Assembly: GCF_030814715.1 (NCBI RefSeq)
Contig: NZ_JAUSVO010000004.1
Span: forward strand, 1 to 64,000
Source of the DNA: Kaistia dalseonensis
Lineage (GTDB): Bacteria > Pseudomonadota > Alphaproteobacteria > Rhizobiales > Kaistiaceae
DNA: 64,000 nucleotides
Direction of reading: 5' to 3'
The notes under the pieces were generated by a model. It was not told where the DNA came from, did no database searches, and worked only from the letters and a program-made list of their open reading frames with translations. Every line of letters begins with the position of its first letter. Position 1 is the stretch's first letter. Made by a program: the position numbers and the translations under genes. Shown one piece after another: positions 18,882 through 28,131 of the stretch.

Positions 18882-18985
18882 GCTGCCGGGCGATTGTCGC
18901 CGAACGGCGGCCTTACTGCCACAGTGAAGCGGCGGGATCAAGCGGCCTGCCTTGGTCGCGCACGGTTTCATGTTAAAAGCCTGCC

Positions 18986-19189
18986 ATGAGCGACAGAGAT
19001 TCACACAAGAAGACCGGCGAATCGCCCCAGAATGCAAGCACGGCCAAGCCGGGGCACCCCAAATCAAGGGACGCGCGGGCCGAGCGGCTCGCCGCGGCGC
19101 TGCGCGCCAATCTCGGCCGGCGCAAGGCGGCGGTTCGTGCGCAAAGTCAGGATGTTACGGCAGATGAGCCGGGCGAGGACGAGGCGTGA
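18986..19189 (+). CDS. Small conserved basic protein upstream of murA
   Basis: A 67-residue hydrophilic protein with a central basic helix RDARAERLAAALRANLGRRKAAVRAQ and an acidic tail DEPGEDEA. Short proteins with the pattern RxxRLAxALRxNLxRRKAQ occur in front of murA in related alphaproteobacteria, and that position plus the pattern is my reason for calling it real. The ribosome site is weak. There is no signal peptide or known domain, and the function is unknown. Confidence 0.6.
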   Translation: MSDRDSHKKTGESPQNASTAKPGHPKSRDARAERLAAALRANLGRRKAAVRAQSQDVTADEPGEDEA

Positions 19190-19324
19190 CGGCCATCACA
19201 GCGGCCGCGTGCTCTCCTTGAGTCGGCCGCAATCCTGCGTTAGACCGCAAACAATCGGGTGGGGCGCTTCGATCGTTGCAGCCGCTCGCCCTCCAGTATT
19301 TTCTTCGCGAAAGGCTCGGCTTTC

Positions 19325-20614
19325 ATGGACAAGATTCGCATCGTCGGTGGCGCGCGTCTGAACGGCACGATTCCGATTTCCGGCGCCAAGAACGCCGCTC
19401 TGCCGTTGATGATCGCGAGCCTCCTGACTGATGAAGCGCTGGTCCTTGCCAATGTGCCGCGTCTGGCCGATGTCGCGCTGCTGAAGCGCATTCTCGGCAA
19501 TCACGGCGTCGATATCACGGTCGCCGGCAAGCGCATCGGCGAGGCGGAACTGTCCGGCGAGACGGTGCAGTTTTCCGCGCGCACCATCGTCGACACGACG
19601 GCGCCCTATGAGCTCGTCTCCAAGATGCGCGCGAGCTTCTGGGTGATCGGGCCGCTGCTGGCCCGCGAGGGTTTCGCCAAGGTTTCGCTGCCCGGCGGCT
19701 GCGCCATCGGAACGCGGCCGGTCGATCTCTTCCTCGAGGCTCTGCAGACGCTGGGCGCCGAGATCGAGATCGATGCCGGCTATGTCATCGCGCGTGCGCC
19801 GAACGGCCTCAAGGGCGGGCATGTGGTGTTCCCGAAGGTGACGGTCGGCGCCACCCATGTGACGATGATGGCGGCGACCCTCGCCAAGGGCGACACGATC
19901 ATCGAAAATGCGGCGCGCGAGCCGGAAATTGTCGATCTGGCCGAATGCCTGATCAAGATGGGCGCACGGATCAGCGGCGCCGGCACCTCGACCATCCGCA
20001 TCCAGGGCGTCGACCGCCTGCATGGCACGCGCCATGCCGTGATGCCGGACCGCATCGAGGCGGGCACCTACGCGATGGCGGTGACCATGACGGGCGGCGA
20101 CGTGCTGCTCGAAGGCGCGCGCTATGACAGCCTCGCCAAGCCGATCGAGATATTGCGCGAGGTCGGCGCCGAGATCACCGAGACCAATGAGGGCCTGCGC
20201 GTCTATCGCAATGGCGCCGCACTGCGGCCGGTCGATGTGACAACCGAGCCGTTCCCGGGCTTCCCGACCGATCTGCAGGCGCAATTGATGGCGCTGGTCT
20301 GCCGCGCCGAGGGCACCTCGCATATTCGCGAGACCATCTTCGAGAACCGCTTCATGCATGTGCAGGAACTCGCGCGCCTTGGGGCCGAGATCCATCTCGA
20401 CGGCCAGAACGCGACGATCGTCGGCGTGCCACGCCTCAAGGGTGCGCCCGTCATGGCGACGGACCTGCGCGCCTCGGTCTCGCTGGTCATTGGCGGGCTC
20501 GTCGCCGAGGGCGAGACGATGGTCAACCGCGTCTATCACCTCGATCGCGGCTTCGAGCGGCTGGAGGACAAGCTGTCGCGCTGCGGCGCCACGGTCGAGC
20601 GCATTTCCGGATAA
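19325..20614 (+). CDS. murA: UDP-N-acetylglucosamine 1-carboxyvinyltransferase
   Basis: A 429-residue enzyme making the first committed step of peptidoglycan synthesis: it transfers enolpyruvate from PEP to UDP-GlcNAc in the cytoplasm. Lys22 is in the N-terminal loop SGAKNAALP, and the catalytic cysteine is about residue 126 in [13 protein letters not shown], the residue attacked by fosfomycin in the family. Two inside-out alpha/beta domains are complete, ending with [14 protein letters not shown]. The start at 19325 matches the family start MDKIRI; an upstream ATG at 19259 adds unrelated residues. It opens the housekeeping block with DUF2948 and hisD downstream. Confidence 0.97.
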   Translation: MDKIRIVGGARLNGTIPISGAKNAALPLMIASLLTDEALVLANVPRLADVALLKRILGNHGVDITVAGKRIGEAELSGETVQFSARTIVDTTAPYELVSKMRASFWVIGPLLAREGFAKVSLPGGCAIGTRPVDLFLEALQTLGAEIEIDAGYVIARAPNGLKGGHVVFPKVTVGATHVTMMAATLAKGDTIIENAAREPEIVDLAECLIKMGARISGAGTSTIRIQGVDRLHGTRHAVMPDRIEAGTYAMAVTMTGGDVLLEGARYDSLAKPIEILREVGAEITETNEGLRVYRNGAALRPVDVTTEPFPGFPTDLQAQLMALVCRAEGTSHIRETIFENRFMHVQELARLGAEIHLDGQNATIVGVPRLKGAPVMATDLRASVSLVIGGLVAEGETMVNRVYHLDRGFERLEDKLSRCGATVERISG

Positions 20615-20689
20615 GCAATCCGCCCTGTTGCGAACAGGTCCTGACGATACTACCTGTCCGTTGCTGCAACGGAACATAAAGGTGCGATC

Positions 20690-21142
20690 ATGGACAAGTT
20701 GAAACTGGTAGCGTTCGATCAGGATGATCTCGCGGTCGTCTCGGCGCATGTCCAGGACGCTGTCCTCAAGGTCGGGGATCTGGCTTTTCTGCCGAAGGAG
20801 CAGCGCTTCGCTGCCGTCATCAATCGCTTCGTCTGGGAAAAGCCGGCCGAAGGCACGTTCCGCAAGAATTGGGAGCGTCGCCGCGCCGGGTTCCACTTTG
20901 ACCGCGTGACGGCCGTTCGCTCCACCGGCATCGACCGCCACAATGCGGAGGCCGTGCTCGATCTGCTCGCGATTTCCTTCGAGGAAACGGAAGCTCCGGC
21001 CGGCACTGTGACGCTGATCTTCGCCGGTGGCGGGGCGATTGCCCTTGATGTCGAGTGCATCGAGGCATCGATCAGCGATCTCGGTCCCGCTTGGGCCACC
21101 AAGGCCTGCCCGCAGCACGAGCTGGATGCGGCCAAGGCCTGA
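20690..21142 (+). CDS. DUF2948 family protein
   Basis: A 150-residue protein matching the DUF2948 family, found almost only in alphaproteobacteria between murA and hisD. Recognisable parts are KLVAFDQDDLAVVSAHVQDAVLKVGD, FLPKEQRFAAVINRFVWE, FDRVTAVRSTGIDR and GGGAIALDVECIEASISDLGPAW. It has no signal peptide or catalytic motif. The constant neighbourhood suggests a housekeeping role that has not been described as far as I know. The ATG has a weak AAAGG site about 10 nt upstream. Confidence 0.88.
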   Translation: MDKLKLVAFDQDDLAVVSAHVQDAVLKVGDLAFLPKEQRFAAVINRFVWEKPAEGTFRKNWERRRAGFHFDRVTAVRSTGIDRHNAEAVLDLLAISFEETEAPAGTVTLIFAGGGAIALDVECIEASISDLGPAWATKACPQHELDAAKA

Positions 21143-21227
21143 GGCCGGCGCGCACTGCCCACAGCTTCGCCTTTCCCCTCGGGCCGAACCGCGCTAGAGA
21201 CGGCGCATATTTACGGGGAGCCGTCTC

Positions 21228-22520
21228 TTGGCCATTCGTCTCGACCACACCGATCCTGATTTCGAGGGCCGCTTTCGCGCCCTGCTCGGCGCCAAGCGCG
21301 AAGTCTCCGAGGATGTCGACGCCGTGGTGCGCGGTATCCTCGCCGATGTCCGCACGCGCGGCGACGCGGCCGTGCTCGACTATACCGCCCGTTTCGACCG
21401 GTTGCCGCTGACCGCAGATCGCCTGCGCGTATCCGAGGCCGATTTCGCGGCCGCCGACGAACTGGTCGACGACCGCACGCGCGCAGCCCTCGTCCTGGCG
21501 CGCGATCGCATCCAGTCGCACCACGCGCGCCAGAAGCCCGCCGATGATCGCTATGTCGATGCGCTCGGCGTCGAACTCGGCTCGCGCTGGACGGCGATCG
21601 AGGCGGTCGGGCTTTATGTGCCGGGCGGCACCGCCTCCTATCCGAGCTCCGTCCTCATGAATGCCGTGCCGGCCAAGGTGGCGGGCGTCGATCGCGTCGT
21701 CATGGTCGTGCCGGCGCCGGACGGGCTGATCAATCCGCTCGTCCTCGTCGCGGCGCGGCTCGCCGGTGTCGACGAGCTCTACCGGATCGGCGGCGCGCAG
21801 GCGATCGCGGCGCTGGCCTTCGGCACCGAGACGATCCGCCCCGTCTACAAGATTGTCGGCCCCGGCAATGCCTATGTCGCGGCGGCGAAGCGGCAGGTGT
21901 TCGGAACGGTCGGCATCGACATGATCGCCGGCCCCTCGGAAGTGCTTGTCATCGCCGATGGCGCCAATGATCCCGATTGGCTGGCGGCCGACCTGCTCGC
22001 GCAGGCCGAGCACGATGTCGCGGCGCAGTCGATCCTGATGACCGACGATCCAGCGCTCGCCGACGCGGTCGAGAAGGCGGTCGAGCGCCAGTTGAAGACC
22101 TTGCCGCGCGGCGAGACGGCGGCGGCGAGCTGGCGCGACTATGGCGCCATCATCACGGTTCCTTCGCTCGATGCGGCCGTTCCGCTCTCCGACCGCATTG
22201 CGCCGGAGCATCTGGAAATCGCGACAGCCGATCCCGAGCGGCTGGTTGAAAAGGTGCGCAATGCCGGAGCGATCTTCGTCGGCCGCACGACGCCGGAAGT
22301 GATCGGCGATTATGTCGGCGGTTCCAACCATGTCCTGCCGACGGCGCGTTCCGCGCGCTTCTCCTCGGGCCTTTCCGTACTCGATTTCATGAAGCGGACG
22401 TCGATCCTCAAGACGGGCCCCGAGCAGCTTCGTGCGCTCGGGCCGGCCGCGATCGCGCTTGCCGAGGCCGAAGGTCTCGCGGCGCATGGCCGGTCGGTGG
22501 CGATTCGTCTCAATCTGTAG
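21228..22520 (+). CDS. hisD: Histidinol dehydrogenase
   Basis: A 430-residue zinc enzyme carrying out the last two steps of histidine synthesis, L-histidinol to L-histidine with two NAD+. Family motifs are intact: [26 protein letters not shown], the NAD-side [16 protein letters not shown], the zinc and catalytic [12 protein letters not shown], and the paired residues in APEHLEI. The C-terminal [10 protein letters not shown] and [15 protein letters not shown] complete it. Its position between DUF2948 and UPF0262 is usual for Hyphomicrobiales, away from the other his genes. It probably shares an operon with its neighbours. Confidence 0.97.
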   Translation: MAIRLDHTDPDFEGRFRALLGAKREVSEDVDAVVRGILADVRTRGDAAVLDYTARFDRLPLTADRLRVSEADFAAADELVDDRTRAALVLARDRIQSHHARQKPADDRYVDALGVELGSRWTAIEAVGLYVPGGTASYPSSVLMNAVPAKVAGVDRVVMVVPAPDGLINPLVLVAARLAGVDELYRIGGAQAIAALAFGTETIRPVYKIVGPGNAYVAAAKRQVFGTVGIDMIAGPSEVLVIADGANDPDWLAADLLAQAEHDVAAQSILMTDDPALADAVEKAVERQLKTLPRGETAAASWRDYGAIITVPSLDAAVPLSDRIAPEHLEIATADPERLVEKVRNAGAIFVGRTTPEVIGDYVGGSNHVLPTARSARFSSGLSVLDFMKRTSILKTGPEQLRALGPAAIALAEAEGLAAHGRSVAIRLNL

Positions 22521-22554
22521 CAGGATCGCGTTTGGGGAAACGCGGATAGGCGAA

Positions 22555-23046
22555 ATGTCTGACGGTGAGGCGACGGAGGAGGCGGGCAAGCTCGTCGCGG
22601 TCGATCTCGACCCGGCTTCGATCGGCCGGTCGACGGCCGATGTCGAGCATGAGCGCCGCATCGCGATCTATGATCTGATCGAGGATAATCGCTTTGTGCT
22701 GCCCGGGCACCCGACGGGCGAATACCGGCTTCATCTCGCCGTGCGCGACAACCGCCTGGTGTTTGACGTGCGCGATCGCGCCGACGGGCCGCTGGTGCTT
22801 CATCTCCTGTCGCTGACGCCGCTCAGGAAGATCGTTCGCGATTATTTCCTGATCTGCGACAGCTATTATGCCGCCATTCGCACAGCGACGCCGAGCCAGA
22901 TCGAAACAATCGACATGGGCCGTCGGGCTGTCCATGACGAGGGCTCGCGGCTGCTGATGGAGCGGCTCGCCGGCAAGATCCTGGTCGATTTCGAGACGGC
23001 GCGACGGCTCTTCACCCTCGTCTGCGCGCTGCACTGGAAAGGCTGA
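22555..23046 (+). CDS. UPF0262 family protein
   Basis: A 163-residue protein matching UPF0262, a family restricted to alphaproteobacteria and normally placed directly after hisD. Conserved stretches are [56 protein letters not shown] and [24 protein letters not shown]. The start at 22555 is 35 nt after hisD; the open frame extends upstream into hisD but without family similarity. It has no known catalytic motif or membrane segment, and the function is unknown. Confidence 0.9.
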   Translation: MSDGEATEEAGKLVAVDLDPASIGRSTADVEHERRIAIYDLIEDNRFVLPGHPTGEYRLHLAVRDNRLVFDVRDRADGPLVLHLLSLTPLRKIVRDYFLICDSYYAAIRTATPSQIETIDMGRRAVHDEGSRLLMERLAGKILVDFETARRLFTLVCALHWKG

Positions 23047-23049
23047 GCC

Positions 23050-23532
23050 TTGGCCGCTGCGCCCGCCCCGGCCTTTGCCATGCCGGCCGAAGGGCGCCCG
23101 CCCGGCTCCGTGCTGTTCGTTTGCGGCATGAATACGGTGCGCTCGCCGATCGCCGCGGCGCTGGCGCGCCAGCTTTTCCCCCGTGGCCTTTATGTCGCCT
23201 CGGCCGGGGTGCGCAAGGGAACCGCCGATCCCTTTGTCACGGCGGTGATGGAGGAACGCGGCCTCGATCTCGCCCGCCACAAGCCACAGACGATCGAGGA
23301 TCTCGAAGACACCAATTTCGACGTGGTGATCACGCTTTCGCCCGAGGCGCATCACCGGGCGCTGGAGCTGACCCGGACCATGGCCGTCTCGGTCGAATAT
23401 TGGCCGACCGCAGACCCGACGCTGGTGAGCGGCACGCGCGACCAGATCCTCGATGCCTATCGCGCGGTGCGCGATCAGCTCGCGGCCCGCATCAAGGAGC
23501 GGTTCGACTGGCGGCCGCTATCGGGTGACTAG
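23050..23532 (+). CDS. Low-molecular-weight phosphotyrosine phosphatase-like protein
   Basis: A 160-residue protein of the LMW-PTP fold (also the arsenate reductase ArsC fold). The P-loop CGMNTVRS near residues 25-32 is a C-x5-R-S site, and YWPTADPT near 125 supplies the general-acid aspartate. The likely reaction is removal of phosphate from protein tyrosines or small molecules in the cytoplasm. The TTG at 23050 follows the UPF0262 stop by 3 nt and would suit coupling; an ATG at 23080 is another possible start and keeps the whole domain. The stop codon is inside the start of a palindromic element. Confidence 0.82.
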   Translation: MAAAPAPAFAMPAEGRPPGSVLFVCGMNTVRSPIAAALARQLFPRGLYVASAGVRKGTADPFVTAVMEERGLDLARHKPQTIEDLEDTNFDVVITLSPEAHHRALELTRTMAVSVEYWPTADPTLVSGTRDQILDAYRAVRDQLAARIKERFDWRPLSGD

Positions 23533-23629
23533 ATCGCCATGCGTCCTGCCGGACGCAAAGAGGCGATCTAGCTCTTTGTCTTCGCATCGGATCGACCCGA
23601 AAACCGGAATCCACTTTTCGGTCCGATGC
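23529..23629. repeat. Composite palindromic intergenic element (rhizobial mosaic type)
   Basis: Two nested hairpins lie side by side. The first pairs CTAGATCGCC (23529-23538) with GGCGATCTAG (23562-23571), enclosing TGCGTCC/GGACGCA (23540-23546 and 23551-23557). The second pairs GCATCGGA (23584-23591) with TCCGATGC (23622-23629), enclosing CCGAAAA/TTTTCGG (23597-23603 and 23615-23621). The CCGAAAACCGG...CCACTTTTCGG core is like a short element I know to be scattered between genes in Hyphomicrobiales. It starts inside the stop region of the phosphatase gene and fills the place where infA usually sits. Confidence 0.8.
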
Positions 23630-23754
23630 TCCAGCGTCTGCGCCGGCTGCGTGTCGCGCCAGCGTTTCCTTGCAGCCTGATTTCCGCTAGGGTCCGCCCG
23701 CTTCGCCGCGATGCGCTCGGCGGGCATGACCGATCAACGCCACCGGACGGAAGA

Positions 23755-24378
23755 ATGAACGGCTCTCCGAAGCTCCTGCTCGCCTCCGGCAGCCCGAGGC
23801 GGCTGCAACTCCTCGCCCAGGCCGGGATCGAGCCGGACAGCCTTCTGCCAACATCGGTCGACGAGACGCCGCTCAAGAACGAATTGCCGCGCAGCCTGGC
23901 GAAGCGCCTGGCGCGGTCCAAGGCCGATGCGGCGCGCGCCATGGCGGGCCGCACGGCCGATTTCGCCGGCGCCTACATCCTCGCCGCCGACACGGTCGTG
24001 GCGGTCGGGCGCCGCATCCTGCCCAAGGCCGAGTTTCACGACCAGGCGGCGGAATGCCTGATGCTGCTTTCGGGGCGCGCGCACCGCGTCTATACGGCGG
24101 TGTGCATCGTCACGCCCAAGGGCGCGATCCGCCAGCGCCTCGTCGAGACGAAAGTTCGCTTCAAGCGTCTTTCGCGGCAAGAGATGGATACCTATCTCGG
24201 TTCGGGCGAATGGCGCGACAAGGCTGGTGGCTATGCCATTCAGGGCCTTGCCGGCACGTTCGTGGTCAAGCTGGTCGGGTCCTACACCTCCGTGGTCGGC
24301 CTGCCGCTCTATGAGACCATGGCAATGCTCGAAGGCGAGGGCTATCCGATCCGCAAGGGATGGCTCGGCCTCGCCTGA
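23755..24378 (+). CDS. maf: Maf-family nucleoside triphosphate pyrophosphatase
   Basis: A 207-residue Maf protein, a cytoplasmic pyrophosphatase that hydrolyses non-canonical or modified nucleoside triphosphates. Family motifs are [18 protein letters not shown] at the N-terminus, SVDET, the substrate-site lysine region [21 protein letters not shown] with the metal aspartate, and [16 protein letters not shown]. The ATG at 23755 follows ACGGAAG; the frame is open further upstream but across the intergenic element. yacG begins 13 nt after it, so the two form an operon. Confidence 0.93.
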   Translation: MNGSPKLLLASGSPRRLQLLAQAGIEPDSLLPTSVDETPLKNELPRSLAKRLARSKADAARAMAGRTADFAGAYILAADTVVAVGRRILPKAEFHDQAAECLMLLSGRAHRVYTAVCIVTPKGAIRQRLVETKVRFKRLSRQEMDTYLGSGEWRDKAGGYAIQGLAGTFVVKLVGSYTSVVGLPLYETMAMLEGEGYPIRKGWLGLA

Positions 24379-24391
24379 CGCGGAATTTGTG

Positions 24392-24679
24392 ATGAACGAC
24401 GACGACAAGAAGTCCATTGGGGCCGAATCCCCTAGCCATACGGGTCCGAGCGCCGGTGCGGATGCGCCGGACAAAAAGGCCGAGGGCGCCAAGGTCGTGC
24501 CCCTGCGCCCGCCGCGCCCCTGTCCGATCTGCGGCCGCGAATCGATGCGGCTCACTTATCCCTTCTGCTCCAAGCGTTGCGCCGATATCGACCTGAACCA
24601 ATGGCTCTCCGGCGGCTATGCGATTGCCGCGGTCGAGGATGACGGCGATATCGATGATGGCGAGGACGAGGAAAGCTGA
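24392..24679 (+). CDS. yacG: YacG-type zinc protein (DNA gyrase inhibitor family)
   Basis: A 95-residue protein with the YacG zinc site: CPICGR at about residues 44-49 and [21 protein letters not shown] further on, giving four cysteines. E. coli YacG binds GyrB and inhibits gyrase. Here an extra acidic N-terminal extension of about 40 residues and an acidic tail [13 protein letters not shown] are present, longer than in E. coli but common in this group. The gene follows maf closely and precedes tRNA-Phe, the usual alphaproteobacterial order. Confidence 0.92.
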   Translation: MNDDDKKSIGAESPSHTGPSAGADAPDKKAEGAKVVPLRPPRPCPICGRESMRLTYPFCSKRCADIDLNQWLSGGYAIAAVEDDGDIDDGEDEES

Positions 24680-24683
24680 TCCT

Positions 24684-24705
24684 GTGGCCGGAGGGTGTCG
24701 GCCAC
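24684..24705 (+). terminator. Hairpin after yacG
   Basis: GTGGCCG and CGGCCAC form a 7-bp stem with an 8-nt loop 5 nt past the yacG stop. No T-run follows, so it may be a stabilising hairpin or a weak terminator. The remaining 270 nt up to tRNA-Phe hold no gene; CCCTATAAGG near 24940 could be the tRNA -10 region. Confidence 0.45.
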
Positions 24706-24977
24706 GGGCGCCTCGTGCCCGCGTTGCTTTGAAGCGCTCGTTGCCAGCGCTCATCGCCGCGCGATCGAAGGCAGGGCCGGCTTGATCGAAGTCCCGACGC
24801 GCAGCCGCCGCTGAGACGGCTTCGCCACCATCTCCTTGATCGGCTGTCGTTTATTGCCCCCGGCGCAAACTGATCCACAGGCTGCATTTTGCAGTCACGC
24901 TGCCTCTGGACAGGCCCGTTCGGCTCCCCTATAAGGCGCTGTCTTCGCGATCGGGCCGCCTCTGGCGCCGCCCGCGG

Positions 24978-25053
<76 letters not shown>

Positions 25054-25191
25054 TCACTTTCCCCTCGCAATTTCGGTGTGTTACGTTGTCTTCTCTCAAG
25101 AACGCGGTCGCCGTGTCGCGTCTGGTTCCTGGCTGACGTTCAACGGTTTTCATGCGGGCAACGGCCGAGAAACAGCCCAAGGGCAATTGCC

Positions 25192-25581
25192 ATGGCGCGC
25201 CTCAAGGAAATCGTCATAGACGCCGACCATCCAGCAGCCTTGGCGCGCTTCTGGGAGCAGGTCGCGGATGGTTATGCGGTCCGGCCCTACGATGAGGCGG
25301 AGATCAGGCGATTGGCCGGTGTCGGCCTTTCGCCCGAAACCGATCCTGTCGTCATGGTCGACGGGCCCGGCCCGACGCTCTGCTTCCATCTACGACGCGG
25401 ACCACGGCCGGAGCGCAATCGGATTCACCTCGACCTGAGCACCCCCGATCGTGAGATGGAAGTCCAACGCTTGCTCAAGCTCGGGGCCACCATCTTCAGG
25501 ATCGAAGACGCATTCACGACCCTGCGCGATCCCGAAGGCAATCAGTTCTGTATTGTCGAGCTGGCAGAGCATGATGCCTAG
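25192..25581 (+). CDS. VOC family (glyoxalase/bleomycin-resistance-like) protein
   Basis: A 129-residue vicinal-oxygen-chelate fold protein with both beta-alpha-beta-beta halves: MARLKEIVIDADHPAALARFWEQVADGY and RNRIHLDLSTPDREMEVQRLLKLGATIF, then TTLRDPEGNQFCIVEL, where the final glutamate is the usual metal ligand. HPAALARFWEQV is typical of the glyoxalase-like subset of unknown substrate. The start at 25192 is the first ATG giving the family N-terminus. It is a stand-alone gene. Confidence 0.85.
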   Translation: MARLKEIVIDADHPAALARFWEQVADGYAVRPYDEAEIRRLAGVGLSPETDPVVMVDGPGPTLCFHLRRGPRPERNRIHLDLSTPDREMEVQRLLKLGATIFRIEDAFTTLRDPEGNQFCIVELAEHDA

Positions 25582-25614
25582 CGGCTGCTCCTGTCCGATC
25601 ATCACGATATCCGG

Positions 25615-26331
25615 TCAGATCGCCCCTGTGACCAGCCGCCGATACTCCCTTTCGGGTGTGCCATAGGCGTTGGCCGCGAAGGCCTCGAGCGCGGGTCGGT
25701 CGAGGATGGTGACCTTGCCGCGGGTCGAGCGGATGAGGCGGCGTCCTTCGAGTTCATGCAGCACGAGGGTGACGGTCGGCCGACGCACGGCGAGCATGAC
25801 CGACATATAGTCATGCGTCAGGGCGATCTCGTTCCCGTCCACGCGGTCGTGGCACATGAGCAGCCAGCGGGCGAGGCGCTGGTCGACCTTGTGGGCGGCG
25901 TTGGAGAGCGCCGTGAAGGCCGTCTGGATGACGAGGGTCTGCACATAGCGCAGCAGCAGGTCGCGCAGGCCGGGGCTGTCGGCGATTGCCGTTCGGAGCG
26001 CTCCGGCTCTGATCCGCAAACCGTGGCCGGCGACCTGCATCACGACCTTCTGCGGCCCTGCCGCCGCGCCGAGAAGCGGATGGATGGGCGATGCGCCGTC
26101 GCGGCCGAAGAGGCCTGCCTCAGCGCTTTCGCCCGTCGGGGACGTCGTGATGATCGAGCCGATGCCCGAGTTCGGAAAATACACGTAAGGTGCCGGCGCA
26201 TCCGCCTCGGCGAGGCCAAAGCCGAACGGCAGATCGACGGCTTCGAGCGCTGGCGTGATGCGAGCGAAGTCCTCGTCGATCATCAGGGACAATAGCCGGT
26301 TCTGCACGTCCTGACGGATAGCTGCGTCCAT
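25615..26331 (-). CDS. Crp/Fnr family transcriptional regulator
   Basis: A 238-residue regulator with an N-terminal cNMP-binding-type beta barrel (PYVYFPNSGIGSIITTSPTGESAEAGLFGRDG, about residues 47-80), a dimerisation helix, and a C-terminal winged helix ALTHDYMSVMLAVRRPTVTLVLHELEGRRLIRSTRGKVTILD. The Fnr-type cysteine set at the N-terminus is missing, so it should not sense oxygen through an Fe-S cluster. The gene order around it (VOC protein, small proteins, iron permease, DUF892) suggests a stress circuit. An Fnr-like site in front of hsp20 6 kb away is a possible target for this or another family member. Confidence 0.88.
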   Translation of the reverse strand: MDAAIRQDVQNRLLSLMIDEDFARITPALEAVDLPFGFGLAEADAPAPYVYFPNSGIGSIITTSPTGESAEAGLFGRDGASPIHPLLGAAAGPQKVVMQVAGHGLRIRAGALRTAIADSPGLRDLLLRYVQTLVIQTAFTALSNAAHKVDQRLARWLLMCHDRVDGNEIALTHDYMSVMLAVRRPTVTLVLHELEGRRLIRSTRGKVTILDRPALEAFAANAYGTPEREYRRLVTGAI

Positions 26332-26400
26332 GGATCCTCCAAGCGCCGCTCCGGGCGACTCAAGAGTTCGGGCCAGGTGCCCGGATCATGGTCGGCCCAT

Positions 26401-26655
26401 TCAGTGATCTATAATGATCGAGCCGTCTTTTCGTTCGCCGTTGGCGCCGTCGGCCGAACCGGGCTCTTTCGTCGGCAGGCTATTTCGTGGATCGGCCAGG
26501 CCGACTTCATTGGCAACGATGGCGATCCGCTTATCGGCCAGCCCCATGAGATCGATGATCTTGCCGGCGAGCGCATATTCCCCGAGATCGGTTGCTTCCG
26601 TCGCGGCCGAGGCGAGGAGCGAGGAAATCTTCAATAATCGTGGCAGGCGGTGCAT
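26401..26655 (-). CDS. Hypothetical small protein
   Basis: An 84-residue frame with protein-like composition in its middle part: LLASAATEATDLGEYALAGKIIDLMGLADKRIAIVANEVGLAD, a helical pattern seen in small rhizobial proteins of unknown function. The N-terminus is basic and the last 20 residues are polar. No good ribosome site precedes the ATG, so the start is uncertain and the gene itself is only plausible. It lies 69 nt upstream of the Crp/Fnr gene on the same strand. Confidence 0.38.
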   Translation of the reverse strand: MHRLPRLLKISSLLASAATEATDLGEYALAGKIIDLMGLADKRIAIVANEVGLADPRNSLPTKEPGSADGANGERKDGSIIIDH

Positions 26656-26808
26656 CGTTTGGTACCGGACGGCGTTGCGGAGACAGCAAGGTCGTATGCT
26701 GATTTGTTTCCTCAGTCTTCGGCTAAAGCGACCCTGGGGCGGAACCGTTCGAAAGCTGACAATTGGCCGTTGCCGCCCCGACCAGTAACGATAAGCCGCG
26801 AGACCTTC

Positions 26809-27006
26809 ATGCCAAGCCAAGATTTGCAGCTCAACCCGGCACAGTGGGCGCTGCTGCGCACGATGGAATTGGGTCCGATCGACCTGGCTTCCCTTGAAAG
26901 CGATCTGCAGGCCCTTGTCCGGCTCGGCCTCGTCGAGCGTCGGGAGACGCTCTGGCGGGCGACGGATGCCGGGCGGATGTTGCTGGCGATGCGGAGAAGC
27001 TTGTGA
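26809..27006 (+). CDS. Small winged-helix-like hypothetical protein
   Basis: A 65-residue protein: LNPAQWALLRTMELGPIDLASLESDLQALVRLGLVERRETLWRATDAGRMLLAMRRSL. The order helix, helix, LxxLGLVERR, short wing, TDAGRMLL is that of a minimal MarR- or ArsR-like winged helix, but no full family match is claimed. A weak GCGAGA site precedes the ATG. A DNA-binding role is plausible. Confidence 0.6.
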   Translation: MPSQDLQLNPAQWALLRTMELGPIDLASLESDLQALVRLGLVERRETLWRATDAGRMLLAMRRSL

Positions 27007-27172
27007 GCCCGGAGGTCTGCGCGCGGCCGCCCTCCGAGATCGGAATGGCCACTCGTTCGCTCTCTCCGCGTCGGGCGGATCGCGGCTGACGGGGCCCGAA
27101 TGATCATGACGCTGGTCCCGCCGCGCCGTCGGGCGCGGGCAGGATATGTCCTCAATCCAGCTGCGCCCGTCG

Positions 27173-27592
27173 TCAGACCGGGTGGCCGCGCGCGCGGCGC
27201 TCGCCGAGCGTTCGCTCCAGCGCCGCAGCCGTTCGCCGCGCCTCTGCGGCGCAGCGCGCATGCAGCAGGCGCAGCTCCTGATCGGTCAGTTCCTCGATGC
27301 CGATGAATTCGTTCTGTGCGTCGGAAGAGCGGATGAGTTCATCGAGCTTCGCCTGCAACGCCGCGCCGTCGCGATTCTGCGTGTTCTGGATGACGAAGAC
27401 CATCAGGAAGGTGATGATCGTGGTGGTCGTGTTGACCACGAGCTGCCACGTCTCGGAAAAGCCGAAGAGCGGACCGCAGAGCGCCCAGATGATGACGCCG
27501 CCCAGGCAGGCCATGAAGGTGATCGGGCTGCCGGCATAGTGAGCCGCTCTGTTGGCGAATTGGGCGAAGAGCTTGTCCATGGGCGCCCCCAT
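27173..27592 (-). CDS. Low-affinity iron permease-family membrane protein
   Basis: A 139-residue protein of the low-affinity iron permease-like family (PF04120). Two membrane segments are visible, ITFMACLGGVIIWALCGPLFGF and LVVNTTTTIITFLMVFVIQNTQNRD, followed by the family's cytosolic helix AALQAKLDELIRSSDAQNEFIGIEELTDQELRLL. The name comes from fungal Fet4; in bacteria transport has not been shown and the short form may do something else. It may start at residue 5 (MDKLF) instead. It follows the DUF892 gene by 44 nt and is probably co-transcribed with it. Confidence 0.82.
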   Translation of the reverse strand: MGAPMDKLFAQFANRAAHYAGSPITFMACLGGVIIWALCGPLFGFSETWQLVVNTTTTIITFLMVFVIQNTQNRDGAALQAKLDELIRSSDAQNEFIGIEELTDQELRLLHARCAAEARRTAAALERTLGERRARGHPV

Positions 27593-27636
27593 GCTGGGAA
27601 GGACGGTGACGCTTTCGCGCCACCGTCCATGTCAGG

Positions 27637-28131
27637 TCAGGCGGCGGCCTTCTGGTTCACCCGCGGCGCGAGCTTGCTGAGCGCGGCATCCGTGCTCTTC
27701 TCCTCGGCCAGCGTCGCATCCAACAGCTTGGCCGCGTCGCCGAGGCCGAGCTGTTCGGCCCAGCTCTTCAGCGTGCCATAGCGGCTGATCTCGTAATGCT
27801 CCACGGCTTGGGCCGCGCCGATGAGGCCGGGATCGAGCGCGTCGGTGCCCTCGAAATCCTCCATGATTTCGGTCCCTTCCTCGAGGATGCCCATGATGGC
27901 GTCGCAGGTCTTGCCGCGCGCCGGCTTGCCGATCAGCTCGAATACCTGATCCAGACGCTCCCGATGCCCCTCTGTCTCCTCATGGTGCTTCATGAAGGCG
28001 TCGCGGAGGACCGGATTCTGCGCGGCCTTGGCCATCTTCGGCAGCGCCCGCAATATCTGCTTCTCGGCGAAATAGATGTCCTTCAGCGTCTCGTAGAAGA
28101 GGTCGTTCAGGTCTTTCGGCTGCTTTGCCAT
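27637..28131 (-). CDS. Ferritin-like DUF892 (YciE/YciF) protein
   Basis: A 164-residue ferritin-like protein of the YciE/YciF family. The four-helix bundle shows DLFYETLKDIYFAEKQILRALPKMAKAAQ, FMKHHEETEGHRERLDQVFELIG and AVEHYEISRYGTLKSWAEQLG, with glutamates and histidines suited to a di-metal site. Family members respond to osmotic and general stress. The ATG at 28131 follows GGAGACGATC. It is the first gene of a probable two-gene unit with the iron permease-like gene. No promoter motif was assigned in the 280 nt upstream. Confidence 0.88.
   Translation of the reverse strand: MAKQPKDLNDLFYETLKDIYFAEKQILRALPKMAKAAQNPVLRDAFMKHHEETEGHRERLDQVFELIGKPARGKTCDAIMGILEEGTEIMEDFEGTDALDPGLIGAAQAVEHYEISRYGTLKSWAEQLGLGDAAKLLDATLAEEKSTDAALSKLAPRVNQKAAA

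Noticed and set aside
19196-22661. Long minus-strand frames (640 and 529 codons) opposite murA, DUF2948 and hisD
   Set aside because: They are antisense to well-recognised enzymes and contain no domain of their own.
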